The notes: a model not told the origin generated them from the letters alone. Positions 25,701 to 34,402 are shown, numbered from the stretch's first letter. The stretch: DNA of 64,000 nt from Alistipes sp. (GCA_017505725.1 JAFVOR010000083.1:1-64000), one strand, 5' to 3'. Numbers and translations are program-made.

Positions 25701-26177
25701 CTATTTGCGATAGGTAATTTCGCGTTCTTTCATGCTAGTAGGTTTCATTATTTCACCAGTATAATGAGTGTCCAAAATTTTATTACCTAGCGAATCGTAC
25801 TGATATTGTTGTTTAAATCTTAACGAGCCATCTGAGTCATACCAAGCACACTCAATCATATTACAGTGTGAATTATATTTGTAGAGCCATTTTGCCCTCA
25901 ATGAGCCGTCGTAGTAGTATTCGGCATGCTCAATCACATCTCCTTTCTGATTGAATTTATAAATATCTCTACCTTCTATCTCGTCTTTGACAATCTCGCC
26001 AAACTTTTCAATGAGGGAGTATTCTGTTATAGTAACTTTTTCTATGTCACCATAGAGAAAATCACTAGAAGGCCATCCCTGTCATTTAGGCACATTGCAA
26101 ATTTCTTTGTTGGGTTCTATCCACGATATAGTGAAAAACAACGCAACTAAGGCGGAAAATACAATCATCCTATTCAT
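25701..26177 (-). pseudogene. small exported repeat protein interrupted by an in-frame TGA
   Basis: Reading from ATG 26177 gives a 158-codon frame broken only by TGA at 26084-26082 (codon 32). Before the stop is a plausible signal peptide (M-I-V-F-S-A-L-V-A-L-F-F). After it come repeated units such as Y-Y-Y-D-G-S-L-R-A-K-W and W-Y-D-S-D-G-S-L-R-F-K and Y-D-S-L-G-N-K-I, a YD/MORN-like pattern. Base use is AT-richer than the neighbours. A single TGG-to-TGA change would explain it (W-Q-G-W context). I see no nearby selenocysteine machinery. Downstream translation would need a GTG at 25937 and would lack the signal peptide. Confidence 0.7.
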
Positions 26178-26199
26178 TTTTTCAAGTTGAAAAATCTAT

Positions 26200-26997
26200 T
26201 TATTTATTCTTTTTCTTCACTCTCTTTGCCTGCAGCACAAACGCCTTGAATACATTGAGTGCCACGCTGTTACCATCGGCATACATACCCTCGGGGTGGA
26301 ACTGCACACCCCACACCGGAAGGCCTTCGGTCGACTCTATGCCCTCGTGTGTGCCATCCGCTGCGCGAGCCACAATGCGGAAACCTGGCGCCACCTTCTT
26401 AACCGCTTGGTGGTGGCTGGTGTTGGCGTTGAGCTCGGTTGTGCCAAACATCTTTGCCAACTGCGAGTCGGGCTCGATGAGCACCTTATGGAGTGGCTTT
26501 TCGCCCTTGACACGTGCTCGATGCGCCAAATTCCAATCGGGGCGCTGCGACGGAATATCCTGATAGAGCGTACCGCCAAAATAGACATTCAGCAGCTGCA
26601 CGCCACGACAGATGCCCAACATCGGAAGATTCATCTTGTGGGCAATGCCGGCAAGCATAAAGTCGTAGGTATCGCGGAGGTCGTTCACCGTCTCAAGTTT
26701 CTCGTGAGGGGTCTCGCCATAGTAGGCAGGTGCTACATCTTCGCCACCGCTAAGAATCAGACCGTCGATGCGTTGCAGTATGTCAACTAGCGCAAGGCTA
26801 TCGGTTATGACAGGTATAAGGATGGGTGTGCCACCGGCGTTGCGTACAGCTTCGACATATTCGAGTTTGAGGCTTGTCTTTCCCTTGCCCGCACCGCACG
26901 AGATGCCGATAAGTGGTCGCTTTGGAGCAGGGTGTGCCATGGCAAAGAGTGGCACAATAAGGAGTAGGCCTAGCAGTTTCTTGAGATTGGTTTTCAT
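26200..26997 (-). CDS. exported gamma-glutamyl-gamma-aminobutyrate hydrolase-like (peptidase C26) protein
   Basis: A 265-residue class I glutamine amidotransferase-like hydrolase with a signal peptide (residues 1-21, A-M-A cleavage). The nucleophile elbow is G-I-C-R-G-V-Q, and the catalytic His-Glu pair is in Q-F-H-P-E-G. S-G-G-E-D-V and Y-Y-G-E are typical of PuuD-like enzymes. Export makes a periplasmic role on gamma-glutamyl peptides or folyl-polyglutamate likely rather than polyamine catabolism. Confidence 0.85.
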   Translation of the reverse strand: MKTNLKKLLGLLLIVPLFAMAHPAPKRPLIGISCGAGKGKTSLKLEYVEAVRNAGGTPILIPVITDSLALVDILQRIDGLILSGGEDVAPAYYGETPHEKLETVNDLRDTYDFMLAGIAHKMNLPMLGICRGVQLLNVYFGGTLYQDIPSQRPDWNLAHRARVKGEKPLHKVLIEPDSQLAKMFGTTELNANTSHHQAVKKVAPGFRIVARAADGTHEGIESTEGLPVWGVQFHPEGMYADGNSVALNVFKAFVLQAKRVKKKNK

Positions 26998-27022
26998 TGA
27001 TGTTTGATAGTTTTGTCCTCTA

Positions 27023-27054
27023 CAAAATTAAAAAATATTTCTCGATAAAACAAA
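27023..27054 (-). promoter_or_regulatory. promoter of the C26 peptidase-like gene
   Basis: On the minus strand TTTG (27054-27051) and TAATTTTG (27030-27023) are separated by 20 bases. The start codon is 25 bases downstream. Confidence 0.65.
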
Positions 27055-27070
27055 TTTCCGTTTTTTTCAC

Positions 27071-27078
27071 TATCTTTG
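27071..27078 (+). promoter_or_regulatory. -7 element of gcvP
   Basis: TATCTTTG, 37 bases before the ATG at 27116. No glycine-riboswitch-like structure is seen in the short leader. Confidence 0.6.
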
Positions 27079-27115
27079 TAATAAGTAGAATATCAACCAA
27101 AAAACTTCATATATT

Positions 27116-29932
27116 ATGTTTGACAAATTTGTTAACCGCCACATCGGCACAAGCAACCCCGACACCCTGAAGGCTATGCTCGACACCATAGGTGTCAGCT
27201 CTGTCGAGGAGCTCATTTCGCAGGTTATCCCTTCGGACATTCGACTGAACGCTCCACTCGAGCTCTCTGCGCCACTGAGCGAATATGAGTTTGCCGGCCA
27301 CATCGAGGAGCTTGCTGCACGCAATCAGCAGTTCCGCTCCTTCATAGGCTTGGGCTACTACCCTAACGCCTCGTCGGCAGCCATCCTCCGCAATGTATTC
27401 GAGAACCCTGCGTGGTACACCTCTTACACCCCTTATCAGGCAGAGATTTCGCAAGGTCGCTTGGAGGCTCTTCTCAACTACCAGACCGCCATCATCTCGC
27501 TCACAGGTATGGAGATTGCAAACTGCTCGTTGCTCGACGAGGGCACAGCCACAGCCGAGGCTATGGCGATGATGTTCTCGCTTCGTTCGCGCGAGGCGGT
27601 GAAGGAGGGACGCAATGTGCTCTTTGTAGACGAAAATATCTTCCCACAGACACTCGATGTACTGCTCACTCGCAGTGAGCCATTTGGCATCGAGTTGGTT
27701 ATCGACAACTACGCCGACTACAACTTTACAGGCAAGGAGTTCGGTGCTATTGTGCAGTACCCTGCCGCAAATGGCGAGGTGCGCGACTACTCCGACTTCG
27801 TGGCTTCGGCTCACGCAGTAGGTGCCCTTGTTACAGCCAATGCCGACCTTCTCTCATTGGCTCTGCTCGCTTCGCCTGGCGAATGGGGAGCAGACATAGC
27901 AGTCGGCTCTACCCAGCGTCTGGGTTGCCCAATGGGCTTTGGTGGCCCTTCAGCAGGTTATATGGCTACGAAGGATGCCTACAAACGCAATATGCCGGGT
28001 CGTATCATCGGAGTATCGGTAGACCGTCTTGGTCGTCGTGCACTGCGTATGTCGTTGCAGATGCGTGAGCAGCACATCAAGCGCGAGCGTGCTACATCAA
28101 ATATCTGCACATCAGTAGCTTTGATGGCGTCGATTGTCGGCTTCTACTGCGTATACAACGGAGCGGAAGGTTTGCATCGTGCAGCCCTCACCGCCCACCT
28201 TGCGGCACTGACCGCAGCAAAGGGCATCGAGGCTCTCGGATATAAACTCTCGTGCTCAAATTTCTTCGACACACTCGACATCGAGGCGGAGGCTTCGGTT
28301 GTGGAGTCGGTAGCCGAGGAGCACCGCATCAACTTCTACTACCCTTCGGAGTTCCGTGTTCGACTCTCGTTCGACGATGTGACCACTCCGCAGGAGGTCG
28401 AGGAGGTTGTCGCCATCTTCGCCGAGGCAAAAGGTCGCAAGAAGAAGAAGGTGGTGCACATCACCGAGCCGCAACACTTTATGGCTCGCAAGAGACCATA
28501 TCTGACCGAGCCCGTATTCAACCGCTACCGCTCGGAGAGTGAGTTGATGCGCTATATCAAGCAGCTCGAGTTGCGCGATATCTCGTTGGCAAACTCGATG
28601 ATTTCGCTCGGATCGTGCACAATGAAGCTCAATGCTGCAGCACTAATGCAGCCGCTCTCGTTGTCGGGCTTCCAGAATATACACCCATTTGCCCCTGCCG
28701 ATCAGCACGAGGGCTACACCGCCCTTATCGAGGAGCTCGAGCAGGACCTTGCCACCATCACAGGCTTTGCAGCTTGCTCGGTGCAGCCTAACTCGGGTGC
28801 CGCAGGCGAGTACGCTGGTTTGATGGTGATTCGCGCCTACCACCAGAGTCGCAATCAGGGCTACCGCAATGTAGTTCTCATCCCGGCCTCGGCACACGGC
28901 ACAAACCCAGCCTCGGCAGCTATGGCGGGTATGAAGATTGTCACCGTAGCGTGCGACGAGCACGGAAATATCGATGTCGACGATCTGAAGGCAAAGGCAG
29001 AGCAGTACTCATCGGAGTTGTGCGCCTTGATGGTGACCTATCCGTCGACCCACGGAGTATTCGAGAGTCGCATCCGCGAGATTGTCGACACCATCCACGA
29101 TGCCGGTGGCGAGGTCTATATGGACGGAGCAAATATGAATGCACAGGTAGGCTTGACCAATCCGGGCTTTATTGGCGCGGATGTCTGCCACCTCAACCTG
29201 CATAAAACATTCGCAATGCCTCACGGAGGCGGTGGTCCTGGTGTAGGCCCTATCTGTGTGGCTTCGCACCTTGCACCATTCCTCCCTTCGCACTCGGTGG
29301 TTGCTACCGGTGGCGAGGAGGGTATCACAGCCGTATCGTCGGCACCTTGGGGCTCGGCAATGTTGTTGCCAATCACTTATGGCTATATCAAGATGCTCGG
29401 CGAGGAGGGATTGCGCAAGGCTACCGAGATGGCTATCGTAAATGCCAACTATATGGCTTCGGCCATCAAGCACGAGTTCCGCACCTACTACTCGGGCGAG
29501 ACAGGTCGTGTAGGTCACGAGATGATTCTCGACCTGACCCACTTCAAGCGCGACTATGGCGTAGATTGTGGCGACGTTGCTCACCGATTGATGGACTACG
29601 GTTTCCACGCCCCTACCCTCTCGTTCCCTGTTCACGAAACGCTGATGGTGGAGCCTACCGAGTCGGAGCCAAAGGAGGAGATGGATCGCTTCATCGAGGC
29701 ATTGATTCAGATCAAGCGCGAAGCGGAGGCTATCAATGGCGAAGCAGACAATGTGGTGGCCAATGCTCCGCACATCGCCGAGGAGCTCACAGGCGAGTGG
29801 TCGCACCCATATTCGCGCCACGAGGCAGCCTTCCCATTGGCGTGGGTAGCACGCTCGAAGTTCTTCCCTTATGTTACGAAGATTGACAACGGCTATGGCG
29901 ACCGCAACCTCGTCTGCAAGAACGAGGAGTAA
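27116..29932 (+). CDS. gcvP: glycine dehydrogenase (decarboxylating), P protein
   Basis: A 938-residue full-length P protein of the glycine cleavage system. It decarboxylates glycine with PLP and passes the aminomethyl group to lipoylated GcvH. The PLP lysine lies in N-L-H-K-T-F, followed by the glycine-rich H-G-G-G-G-P-G-V-G-P loop; the N-terminal half shows F-I-G-L-G-Y-Y and E-I-S-Q-G-R-L-E-A-L-L-N-Y-Q. GcvT and GcvH are not adjacent. The lipB and lipA genes nearby provide the lipoylation it depends on. The gene is monocistronic, with its own promoter and terminator. Confidence 0.97.
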   Translation: MFDKFVNRHIGTSNPDTLKAMLDTIGVSSVEELISQVIPSDIRLNAPLELSAPLSEYEFAGHIEELAARNQQFRSFIGLGYYPNASSAAILRNVFENPAWYTSYTPYQAEISQGRLEALLNYQTAIISLTGMEIANCSLLDEGTATAEAMAMMFSLRSREAVKEGRNVLFVDENIFPQTLDVLLTRSEPFGIELVIDNYADYNFTGKEFGAIVQYPAANGEVRDYSDFVASAHAVGALVTANADLLSLALLASPGEWGADIAVGSTQRLGCPMGFGGPSAGYMATKDAYKRNMPGRIIGVSVDRLGRRALRMSLQMREQHIKRERATSNICTSVALMASIVGFYCVYNGAEGLHRAALTAHLAALTAAKGIEALGYKLSCSNFFDTLDIEAEASVVESVAEEHRINFYYPSEFRVRLSFDDVTTPQEVEEVVAIFAEAKGRKKKKVVHITEPQHFMARKRPYLTEPVFNRYRSESELMRYIKQLELRDISLANSMISLGSCTMKLNAAALMQPLSLSGFQNIHPFAPADQHEGYTALIEELEQDLATITGFAACSVQPNSGAAGEYAGLMVIRAYHQSRNQGYRNVVLIPASAHGTNPASAAMAGMKIVTVACDEHGNIDVDDLKAKAEQYSSELCALMVTYPSTHGVFESRIREIVDTIHDAGGEVYMDGANMNAQVGLTNPGFIGADVCHLNLHKTFAMPHGGGGPGVGPICVASHLAPFLPSHSVVATGGEEGITAVSSAPWGSAMLLPITYGYIKMLGEEGLRKATEMAIVNANYMASAIKHEFRTYYSGETGRVGHEMILDLTHFKRDYGVDCGDVAHRLMDYGFHAPTLSFPVHETLMVEPTESEPKEEMDRFIEALIQIKREAEAINGEADNVVANAPHIAEELTGEWSHPYSRHEAAFPLAWVARSKFFPYVTKIDNGYGDRNLVCKNEE

Positions 29933-29949
29933 GTAAGAAACATATAGAC

Positions 29950-29979
29950 AAAAAGAGCCACTTCATTGTGGCTCTTTTT
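29950..29979. terminator. bidirectional terminator between gcvP and the PspC gene
   Basis: A 12-bp perfect inverted repeat AAAAAGAGCCAC / GTGGCTCTTTTT with a 6-base loop, with T-runs on both strands. Confidence 0.88.
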
Positions 29980-29998
29980 GTTATTATATATAACGCAA

Positions 29999-31186
29999 TT
30001 AGTCTATCGACTTTGCATTTGGGTCGTCAATCAGTCGCTCGATTTCCGCCTGTTGCTCGGCATCGGGGGCAGCATCGAGTCCCTCCATAATCTGACGCGA
30101 GAGCGAGTTGTCATCACCTTCGATCAGCTCCTCAATATCCATATTCAGAACAGCCCCTGCACTGCTTCCCGCATAGCGCACGCCCGAAAATATCGTGCCT
30201 ACAAGGACCATTATCCAGAGCAAGAAGGTCAAGAGCAATACCCAGAGTTTCGGTCTTTTGTTCACGAGTAGCACAATAAAGAGGTAGGCGATGTAGAGCG
30301 CAGGCACAAGGAGAAGGAGCATCGAGAATACCAGCAATGGCGTACCCACCTCGCCTGCAACCTGCGACAGATTGCCGAAGTTGCCGATATCGACCATAAA
30401 GAGTTCTCCTACGCCAATGGTGATAACCACAAGCGAGAAGAGCATCACCAGGATGAGGGAAACAACCGGGAAGAGGAGCAGACCGAGCATAATCTTGAGC
30501 ACAATGACCGCCGCGCGACCAAGCGTTGTGACAAACGATGCGACGCTCGACTTCGCCTTCTCCTCCTGTGTAGCACCCTGACGCTCGGCAATATTCTGCG
30601 CCGAGACACGCTTGCCCTCCATCTCGAGCTTCTGTCGTGCCGACTTTGCTGCAGGGATGGCAAACCACAAGATAAGATAGGTCAGCAGAAGGATGCCAAA
30701 GAGGTTTCCTCCCAACGGCGCACTCCACCACATACCCGGAATGCTACTCAAGAAGCACAGGATAAGCGGTGCAAACATTCCCAGACGAATCCACACAGCC
30801 TCGACACCAAAGTATCGAGCGAGGCCGGCACATACGCCACCGAGCTTCGAGTTCTCGAGGTCACGATAGAGGCGGCGAGGTATGCGCTCGTCATCCTCCG
30901 ACTCGACCTTTACATCCCCATCCACACCCGAAATATCCTCGGGCGAGCCGAGTTGTGCGATGATATTCTCGACAAGTGGCAACGCCACCACCGACTCTGT
31001 ACTGCTCTGCGCCGAGAGTATCAACTCGGCAATACGAGCCTCGATATCGGCCAAAATCTCGCCACTATCGGCACTATCCCTATATATCGCATTGAGCTTG
31101 TCGAGGTAGTCGCTCAATCGCTTGTATGCATCAGCCTCGAAGGTGAATCCCACACCCGAAAGGCTACATCTTTTAATCTCATTCAT
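29999..31186 (-). CDS. PspC-domain membrane protein, long form
   Basis: A 395-residue protein. Residues about 1-85 match the N-terminal region of the small PspC protein encoded at 32397 (F-T-x-E-A/D-A-Y-x-R-L, D-I-E-x-R-I-A-E-L). A PspC domain follows near residues 105-175 (R-R-L-Y-R-D-L-E-N-S-K-L-G-G-V-C-A-G-L), then three or four membrane spans (about 130-165, 225-260, 275-310) and an acidic tail. PspC-like proteins respond to membrane stress; this role is inferred. It is the last gene of a four-gene operon with a PadR regulator. Confidence 0.85.
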   Translation of the reverse strand: MNEIKRCSLSGVGFTFEADAYKRLSDYLDKLNAIYRDSADSGEILADIEARIAELILSAQSSTESVVALPLVENIIAQLGSPEDISGVDGDVKVESEDDERIPRRLYRDLENSKLGGVCAGLARYFGVEAVWIRLGMFAPLILCFLSSIPGMWWSAPLGGNLFGILLLTYLILWFAIPAAKSARQKLEMEGKRVSAQNIAERQGATQEEKAKSSVASFVTTLGRAAVIVLKIMLGLLLFPVVSLILVMLFSLVVITIGVGELFMVDIGNFGNLSQVAGEVGTPLLVFSMLLLLVPALYIAYLFIVLLVNKRPKLWVLLLTFLLWIMVLVGTIFSGVRYAGSSAGAVLNMDIEELIEGDDNSLSRQIMEGLDAAPDAEQQAEIERLIDDPNAKSID

Positions 31187-31197
31187 ACTCTTTTCTC

Positions 31198-32052
31198 CTA
31201 CTTTTTACGAATTGTACTTGCTCCCGAATTGTCGAGGATATTCACCTGACAATCACCTGAATAGCGAATTGACGACGCTCCCGAAGCCGAGGCATTGAGC
31301 ACCGCGAGTGACTCCACGACAATCGACGAGGCACCCGTTGCCTTGGTTGTGCAAGCGACACCCAGAGCCGAAGCCTTCGATGCACCCGAGCACTCGAGTT
31401 CGATATTGGCTGCACGAAGCGACTCGGCACGAAGGGTCGATGCGCCCGAGACCTCCACATCGGCATCGGTCACCTGTCCCGACAATTTCGCAAACGATGC
31501 GCTCAAGAGTTCCACCTCGAGTTCATCTGCCGCAACCTCCGCCTTGATTTGAGAGGCTCCCGAAGCCTCGATTGAGAGCTGCTTCACGCCCGCCTTGAGC
31601 TCTATGTATGAGGCAGACGACGCCTCCAGGTCGAGTTCGTCGCACGATAGCGTGGGCTTGACAATCACCTTTGCTGCCGAGCGAGTGGTAATCTCGTTCA
31701 AGCGGCCATTGTATGGCACATATATCTCGGCCAACACATTGGAGTTGCGCTGCGCAGGAACACCCGAAAGCAGAGTTGCGTGGAGGGTGTTGCCCTTGAC
31801 CGAGAGCGAGACATAAGGCATCACCGACTGCGGTGCTCGCACGATGATATTGCCCGTTGTACGCTCCTCGACAATCACACGGATGGCTCGCGATGCCTCT
31901 ATCTCGTTGAAGTTCATCGACGAGCGACGAGCCTCAACCACAATCTTATGCTCGTTGGCAAGCAGGATACCCGTCTTGGTATTCTCTTCGCTCTGCGCCA
32001 AAGCCACAGAGCAGAGCACAGCTGCCAAAACTGTCAAAAATATGCGTTTCAT
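31198..32052 (-). CDS. DUF2807 (GIN-domain) exported protein
   Basis: A 284-residue protein with signal peptide (residues 1-19, A-L-A-Q). The mature part starts with the D-F-N-type segment F-N-E-I-E-A-S-R-A-I-R-V, typical of the head domain called putative autotransporter adhesin. It then runs into repeated L-x-A-S-x-A-S and V-S-G-A-S-T units, forming a right-handed beta-helix-like stack. It is often found beside PspC genes in Bacteroidota. Function unknown; a periplasmic or outer-membrane partner of the PspC proteins is a reasonable inference. Confidence 0.82.
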   Translation of the reverse strand: MKRIFLTVLAAVLCSVALAQSEENTKTGILLANEHKIVVEARRSSMNFNEIEASRAIRVIVEERTTGNIIVRAPQSVMPYVSLSVKGNTLHATLLSGVPAQRNSNVLAEIYVPYNGRLNEITTRSAAKVIVKPTLSCDELDLEASSASYIELKAGVKQLSIEASGASQIKAEVAADELEVELLSASFAKLSGQVTDADVEVSGASTLRAESLRAANIELECSGASKASALGVACTTKATGASSIVVESLAVLNASASGASSIRYSGDCQVNILDNSGASTIRKK

Positions 32053-32063
32053 AATCTTCTCTT

Positions 32064-32393
32064 TTACTGTTTGTTGCGAATAGTATTAATCTGCTCGACC
32101 AGAGTATCCCACGCCTCGTCGAGTGACGCGAGGTAGGTGCGACCCTGCTCGGTGAGGGTGTAGTACTTGCGAGGAGGGCCCTGCAACGACTCCTCCCAAC
32201 GATAGGTCAGATAGCCCGCATTCTTCAAGCGTGTGAGCAGCGGGTAGAGCGTACCCTCGACCACAATCATCTCTGCCCCCTTGAGCTTGTCGATGATGGC
32301 TGGTGCATACTCGTCGCCATTTGCCAATATCGCAAGCACACAATAGTCCATTATGCCCTTGCGCATCTGAATCTTTACATTATCCTCTTTCAT
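32064..32393 (-). CDS. PadR-family transcriptional regulator
   Basis: A 109-residue winged-helix regulator. It contains G-I-M-D-Y-C-V-L-A-I-L, then G-T-L-Y-P-L-L-T-R-L-K-N-A-G-Y-L, the recognition helix region, and K-Y-Y-T-L-T-E-Q-G-R near the end. It lies three bases after the small PspC gene. Such regulators usually repress their own operon; a dyad of AGTACT boxes in the operon promoter is a candidate operator. Confidence 0.93.
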   Translation of the reverse strand: MKEDNVKIQMRKGIMDYCVLAILANGDEYAPAIIDKLKGAEMIVVEGTLYPLLTRLKNAGYLTYRWEESLQGPPRKYYTLTEQGRTYLASLDEAWDTLVEQINTIRNKQ

Positions 32394-32396
32394 ACG

Positions 32397-32873
32397 CTAC
32401 TCCTCCGGTATCAAAATCCACATAATGATATATACCCACAACGACATTCCGCCAAAGAGCATTAGGCAGAGTGTCACGATGCGAAGAATGGTGGCGTCGA
32501 CACCAAGGTGGTTTGCCAAACCGCCACACACTCCTGCGATGGAACGGTCTGTGCGCGAACGACGCAGTCTCTTTGTCTCCATAGTATTCTCCTTTTTAGT
32601 TGGTTCTCCTTCACTATCCGAGGCAAAATCCTCAGGACGGCCTATGCGCGCAATGGCTCGCTCCACCATAGCCAGCGTCACCACCATCATCGGTGATGAC
32701 AGCTCCTCGCGGAAGAGCTCCGCCAAGCGAATCTCGATATCGCCCACCACCTCGTCGGTGTCGACTGTGATGTTGCGACGAAGATCACTCAAATAGGTCG
32801 TCAAACGGTCGTAGGCATCGTAATCGAGCGTAAATGCCTGTTGTCCGATGTTTGCATTAATGGTCTCTTTCAT
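32397..32873 (-). CDS. PspC-domain protein, short form
   Basis: A 158-residue protein and first gene of the operon. An N-terminal region like that of the long PspC protein (Y-D-A-Y-D-R-L-T-T-Y-L, E-I-R-L-A-E-L-F) is followed by a PspC domain near residues 95-158 (R-S-I-A-G-V-C-G-G-L-A-N-H-L-G-V-D) with a membrane span at the very C-terminus. The ATG at 32873 is used because the upstream extension crosses the promoter. Confidence 0.87.
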   Translation of the reverse strand: MKETINANIGQQAFTLDYDAYDRLTTYLSDLRRNITVDTDEVVGDIEIRLAELFREELSSPMMVVTLAMVERAIARIGRPEDFASDSEGEPTKKENTMETKRLRRSRTDRSIAGVCGGLANHLGVDATILRIVTLCLMLFGGMSLWVYIIMWILIPEE

Positions 32874-32907
32874 ATTAAAAAAGTTTGCTTTTAGCGTTTT
32901 GGTATTG

Positions 32908-32915
32908 CAAATATA
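32908..32915 (-). promoter_or_regulatory. -7 element of the PspC/PadR operon
   Basis: TATATTTG on the minus strand (32915-32908), 34 bases before the ATG at 32873. No TTTG -33 element is seen at the expected distance; the dyad at 32927-32949 occupies that region. Confidence 0.55.
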
Positions 32916-32926
32916 AAACAAAATTT

Positions 32927-32949
32927 AGTACTATGCAATATAAAGTACT
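32927..32949. promoter_or_regulatory. AGTACT...AGTACT dyad, candidate PadR operator
   Basis: Two AGTACT boxes (32927-32932 and 32944-32949), each self-complementary, are separated by 11 AT-rich bases and lie just upstream of the operon's -7 element. Their placement over the -33 region fits repression by the PadR protein encoded in the operon. Confidence 0.45.
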
Positions 32950-33098
32950 GAAAATTTTACAGAATTTTAACGAAAAATTGCTGATTTATCGAAAAACAAT
33001 AATCGCACCTATATTATAAATAAGATAAGGCGATAGGTATAAATACCCATATTGAGGTTGCGAGGGGTCGATTGATGACCGATTAACGAAAAAATTGC

Positions 33099-33106
33099 TA
33101 CATTTG
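33099..33106 (+). promoter_or_regulatory. -7 element of the DUF2147 gene
   Basis: TACATTTG, 25 bases before the ATG at 33132. Confidence 0.5.
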
Positions 33107-33131
33107 CTTCGTAAACATCTATTTGATTACT

Positions 33132-33584
33132 ATGAAAAATTTATTCAAATTGGGCGCTTGCGTTGTGGCTATGCTCTTCGCAACCAGCGCATTTGCACAG
33201 AGTGCAGCCGACAAAATCCTCGGTGTATATCAGGTCGAGGAGGATGGAAACAAATCAAAGGTTCGCTTTACAAAGTGCGAGGATGGCACCTATCAGGGAC
33301 AGATTATCTGGCTTTCGCAACCTAACCACCCCGACGGAACTCGTAAGATGGATATCAAGAACCCTAATCCCGAGCTCCGCAAGGTCCCTTCGGATCAGAT
33401 TGTGATCGTGACAGGCATTCGCTACGACGCCAAGAAGCAGGCTTGGGGAGGTGGAAAGGTCTACAAGCCAACAAATGGTAAGATCTACAATGTGGAGTGC
33501 TCGTTCGACGACGCAACCACACTTCGCGTAAAGGGCTCGTTGGGCCCATTCTCGCTCTCGCGCTACTGGAAGAAGATTGAGTAA
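33132..33584 (+). CDS. DUF2147 exported protein
   Basis: A 150-residue protein with a signal peptide (residues 1-20, A-F-A-Q-S). The mature beta-rich domain has I-L-G-V-Y near its start, Y-Q-G-Q-I-I-W-L, W-G-G-G-K-V-Y-K-P-T-N-G-K-I-Y and the terminal S-R-Y-W-K-K, all typical of DUF2147, a lipocalin-like periplasmic family. It is monocistronic. Function unknown. Confidence 0.88.
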   Translation: MKNLFKLGACVVAMLFATSAFAQSAADKILGVYQVEEDGNKSKVRFTKCEDGTYQGQIIWLSQPNHPDGTRKMDIKNPNPELRKVPSDQIVIVTGIRYDAKKQAWGGGKVYKPTNGKIYNVECSFDDATTLRVKGSLGPFSLSRYWKKIE

Positions 33585-33611
33585 TCGAGGAGTAAGTGGA
33601 GATGCAAAACG

Positions 33612-33638
33612 GAGGGGTAATCGCACAGATTATCCCTC
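33612..33638 (+). terminator. terminator of the DUF2147 gene
   Basis: An 11-bp stem with one mismatch (GAGGGGTAATC / GATTATCCCTC), 5-base loop, followed by TTTTG. Confidence 0.75.
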
Positions 33639-33639
33639 T

Positions 33640-33674
33640 TTTGTGTTAGAAATTGCAAAAAATAACTATCTTTG
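33640..33674 (+). promoter_or_regulatory. promoter of the SlyD-type isomerase gene
   Basis: TTTG at 33640-33643 and TATCTTTG at 33667-33674, spaced by 23 bases. The leader is about 100 bases and shows no clear structure beyond a purine-rich stretch. Confidence 0.55.
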
Positions 33675-33779
33675 TAGTTTGGATAGCCTCCTTAAAGGCA
33701 TAGAGGCGCCAAGTTAGCAAGGCGAAACAAAAAGAAAACAAGCATTAAGGAATAACAACAACATAAATTATCGTAAATT

Positions 33780-34343
33780 ATGAAAGTAGAGAACACAAAA
33801 TTCGTTGCGGTAAACTATACACTTACCGTTGATGGTCAGATTGCAGACCAGAATCCAGAGGGTCAGCCACTCGAGTTCGTATGTGGCGCAGGTATGTTGC
33901 TCCCTAAGTTCGAGGGCGCACTCATCGGCAAGGAGCCGGGTGATAAGGTTTCGTTCACCTTGGAGCCAAAGGATGGCTACGGAGAGTTGATTCCGGAGGC
34001 TATCGTAGAGCTTCCAAAGACCATCTTTATGATCGATGGCAAGGTTGTCGAGGAGATGCTCTTCGTGGGCAATGTAGTACCAATGAGCGACGCTGAGGGC
34101 CACCGTATGAACGGTATCATCAAGGAGGTAAAGGAGGAGACCATTATGATGGACTTCAACCACCCTATGGCTGGCAAGACCCTGAACTTCGATGTAGAGG
34201 TTGTAGAGGTACGCGATGTGACACCTGAGGATTTGGCTCCAAAGGGCGGTTGCTCGTGCGGTTGCGACCACGACCACTGCGGTGATGGCTGCGAGGGCTG
34301 CGGTGACCACGAGTGCGGCGAGGGCGAGTGCCACTGCCACTAA
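33780..34343 (+). CDS. slyD: SlyD-type FKBP peptidyl-prolyl isomerase with Cys/His metal-binding tail
   Basis: A 187-residue FKBP-fold isomerase with inserted-flap domain. The N-terminal V-N-Y-T-L-T-V-D-G and P-L-E-F-V-C-G-A-G-M-L-L and E-G-A-L-I-G segments are SlyD hallmarks. The insert domain (about residues 70-125) precedes F-N-H-P-M-A-G-K-T-L-N-F. The last 30 residues contain nine Cys and five His in patterns such as C-S-C-G-C and H-E-C-G-E, a nickel/zinc-binding tail. Likely roles are protein folding and metal delivery. It has its own promoter and terminator. Confidence 0.9.
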   Translation: MKVENTKFVAVNYTLTVDGQIADQNPEGQPLEFVCGAGMLLPKFEGALIGKEPGDKVSFTLEPKDGYGELIPEAIVELPKTIFMIDGKVVEEMLFVGNVVPMSDAEGHRMNGIIKEVKEETIMMDFNHPMAGKTLNFDVEVVEVRDVTPEDLAPKGGCSCGCDHDHCGDGCEGCGDHECGEGECHCH

Positions 34344-34365
34344 CAGGCCACTGCCACAAAACAGA

Positions 34366-34397
34366 AAAAAGGAACTTCATAGAAGAAGTTCCTTTTT
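34366..34397. terminator. terminator shared by slyD and the convergent tRNA gene
   Basis: A 12-bp perfect inverted repeat AAAAAGGAACTT / AAGTTCCTTTTT with an 8-base loop and T-runs on both strands. Confidence 0.87.
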
Positions 34398-34402
34398 CTT
34401 TG

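Noticed and set aside
26082..26084. In-frame TGA read as selenocysteine
   Set aside because: The protein is not a redox family, no SECIS-like hairpin is evident just after the TGA, and no selenocysteine genes are seen in the window.
27000..27115. Glycine riboswitch before gcvP
   Set aside because: The leader is under 40 bases from the promoter and lacks any paired structure of that kind.
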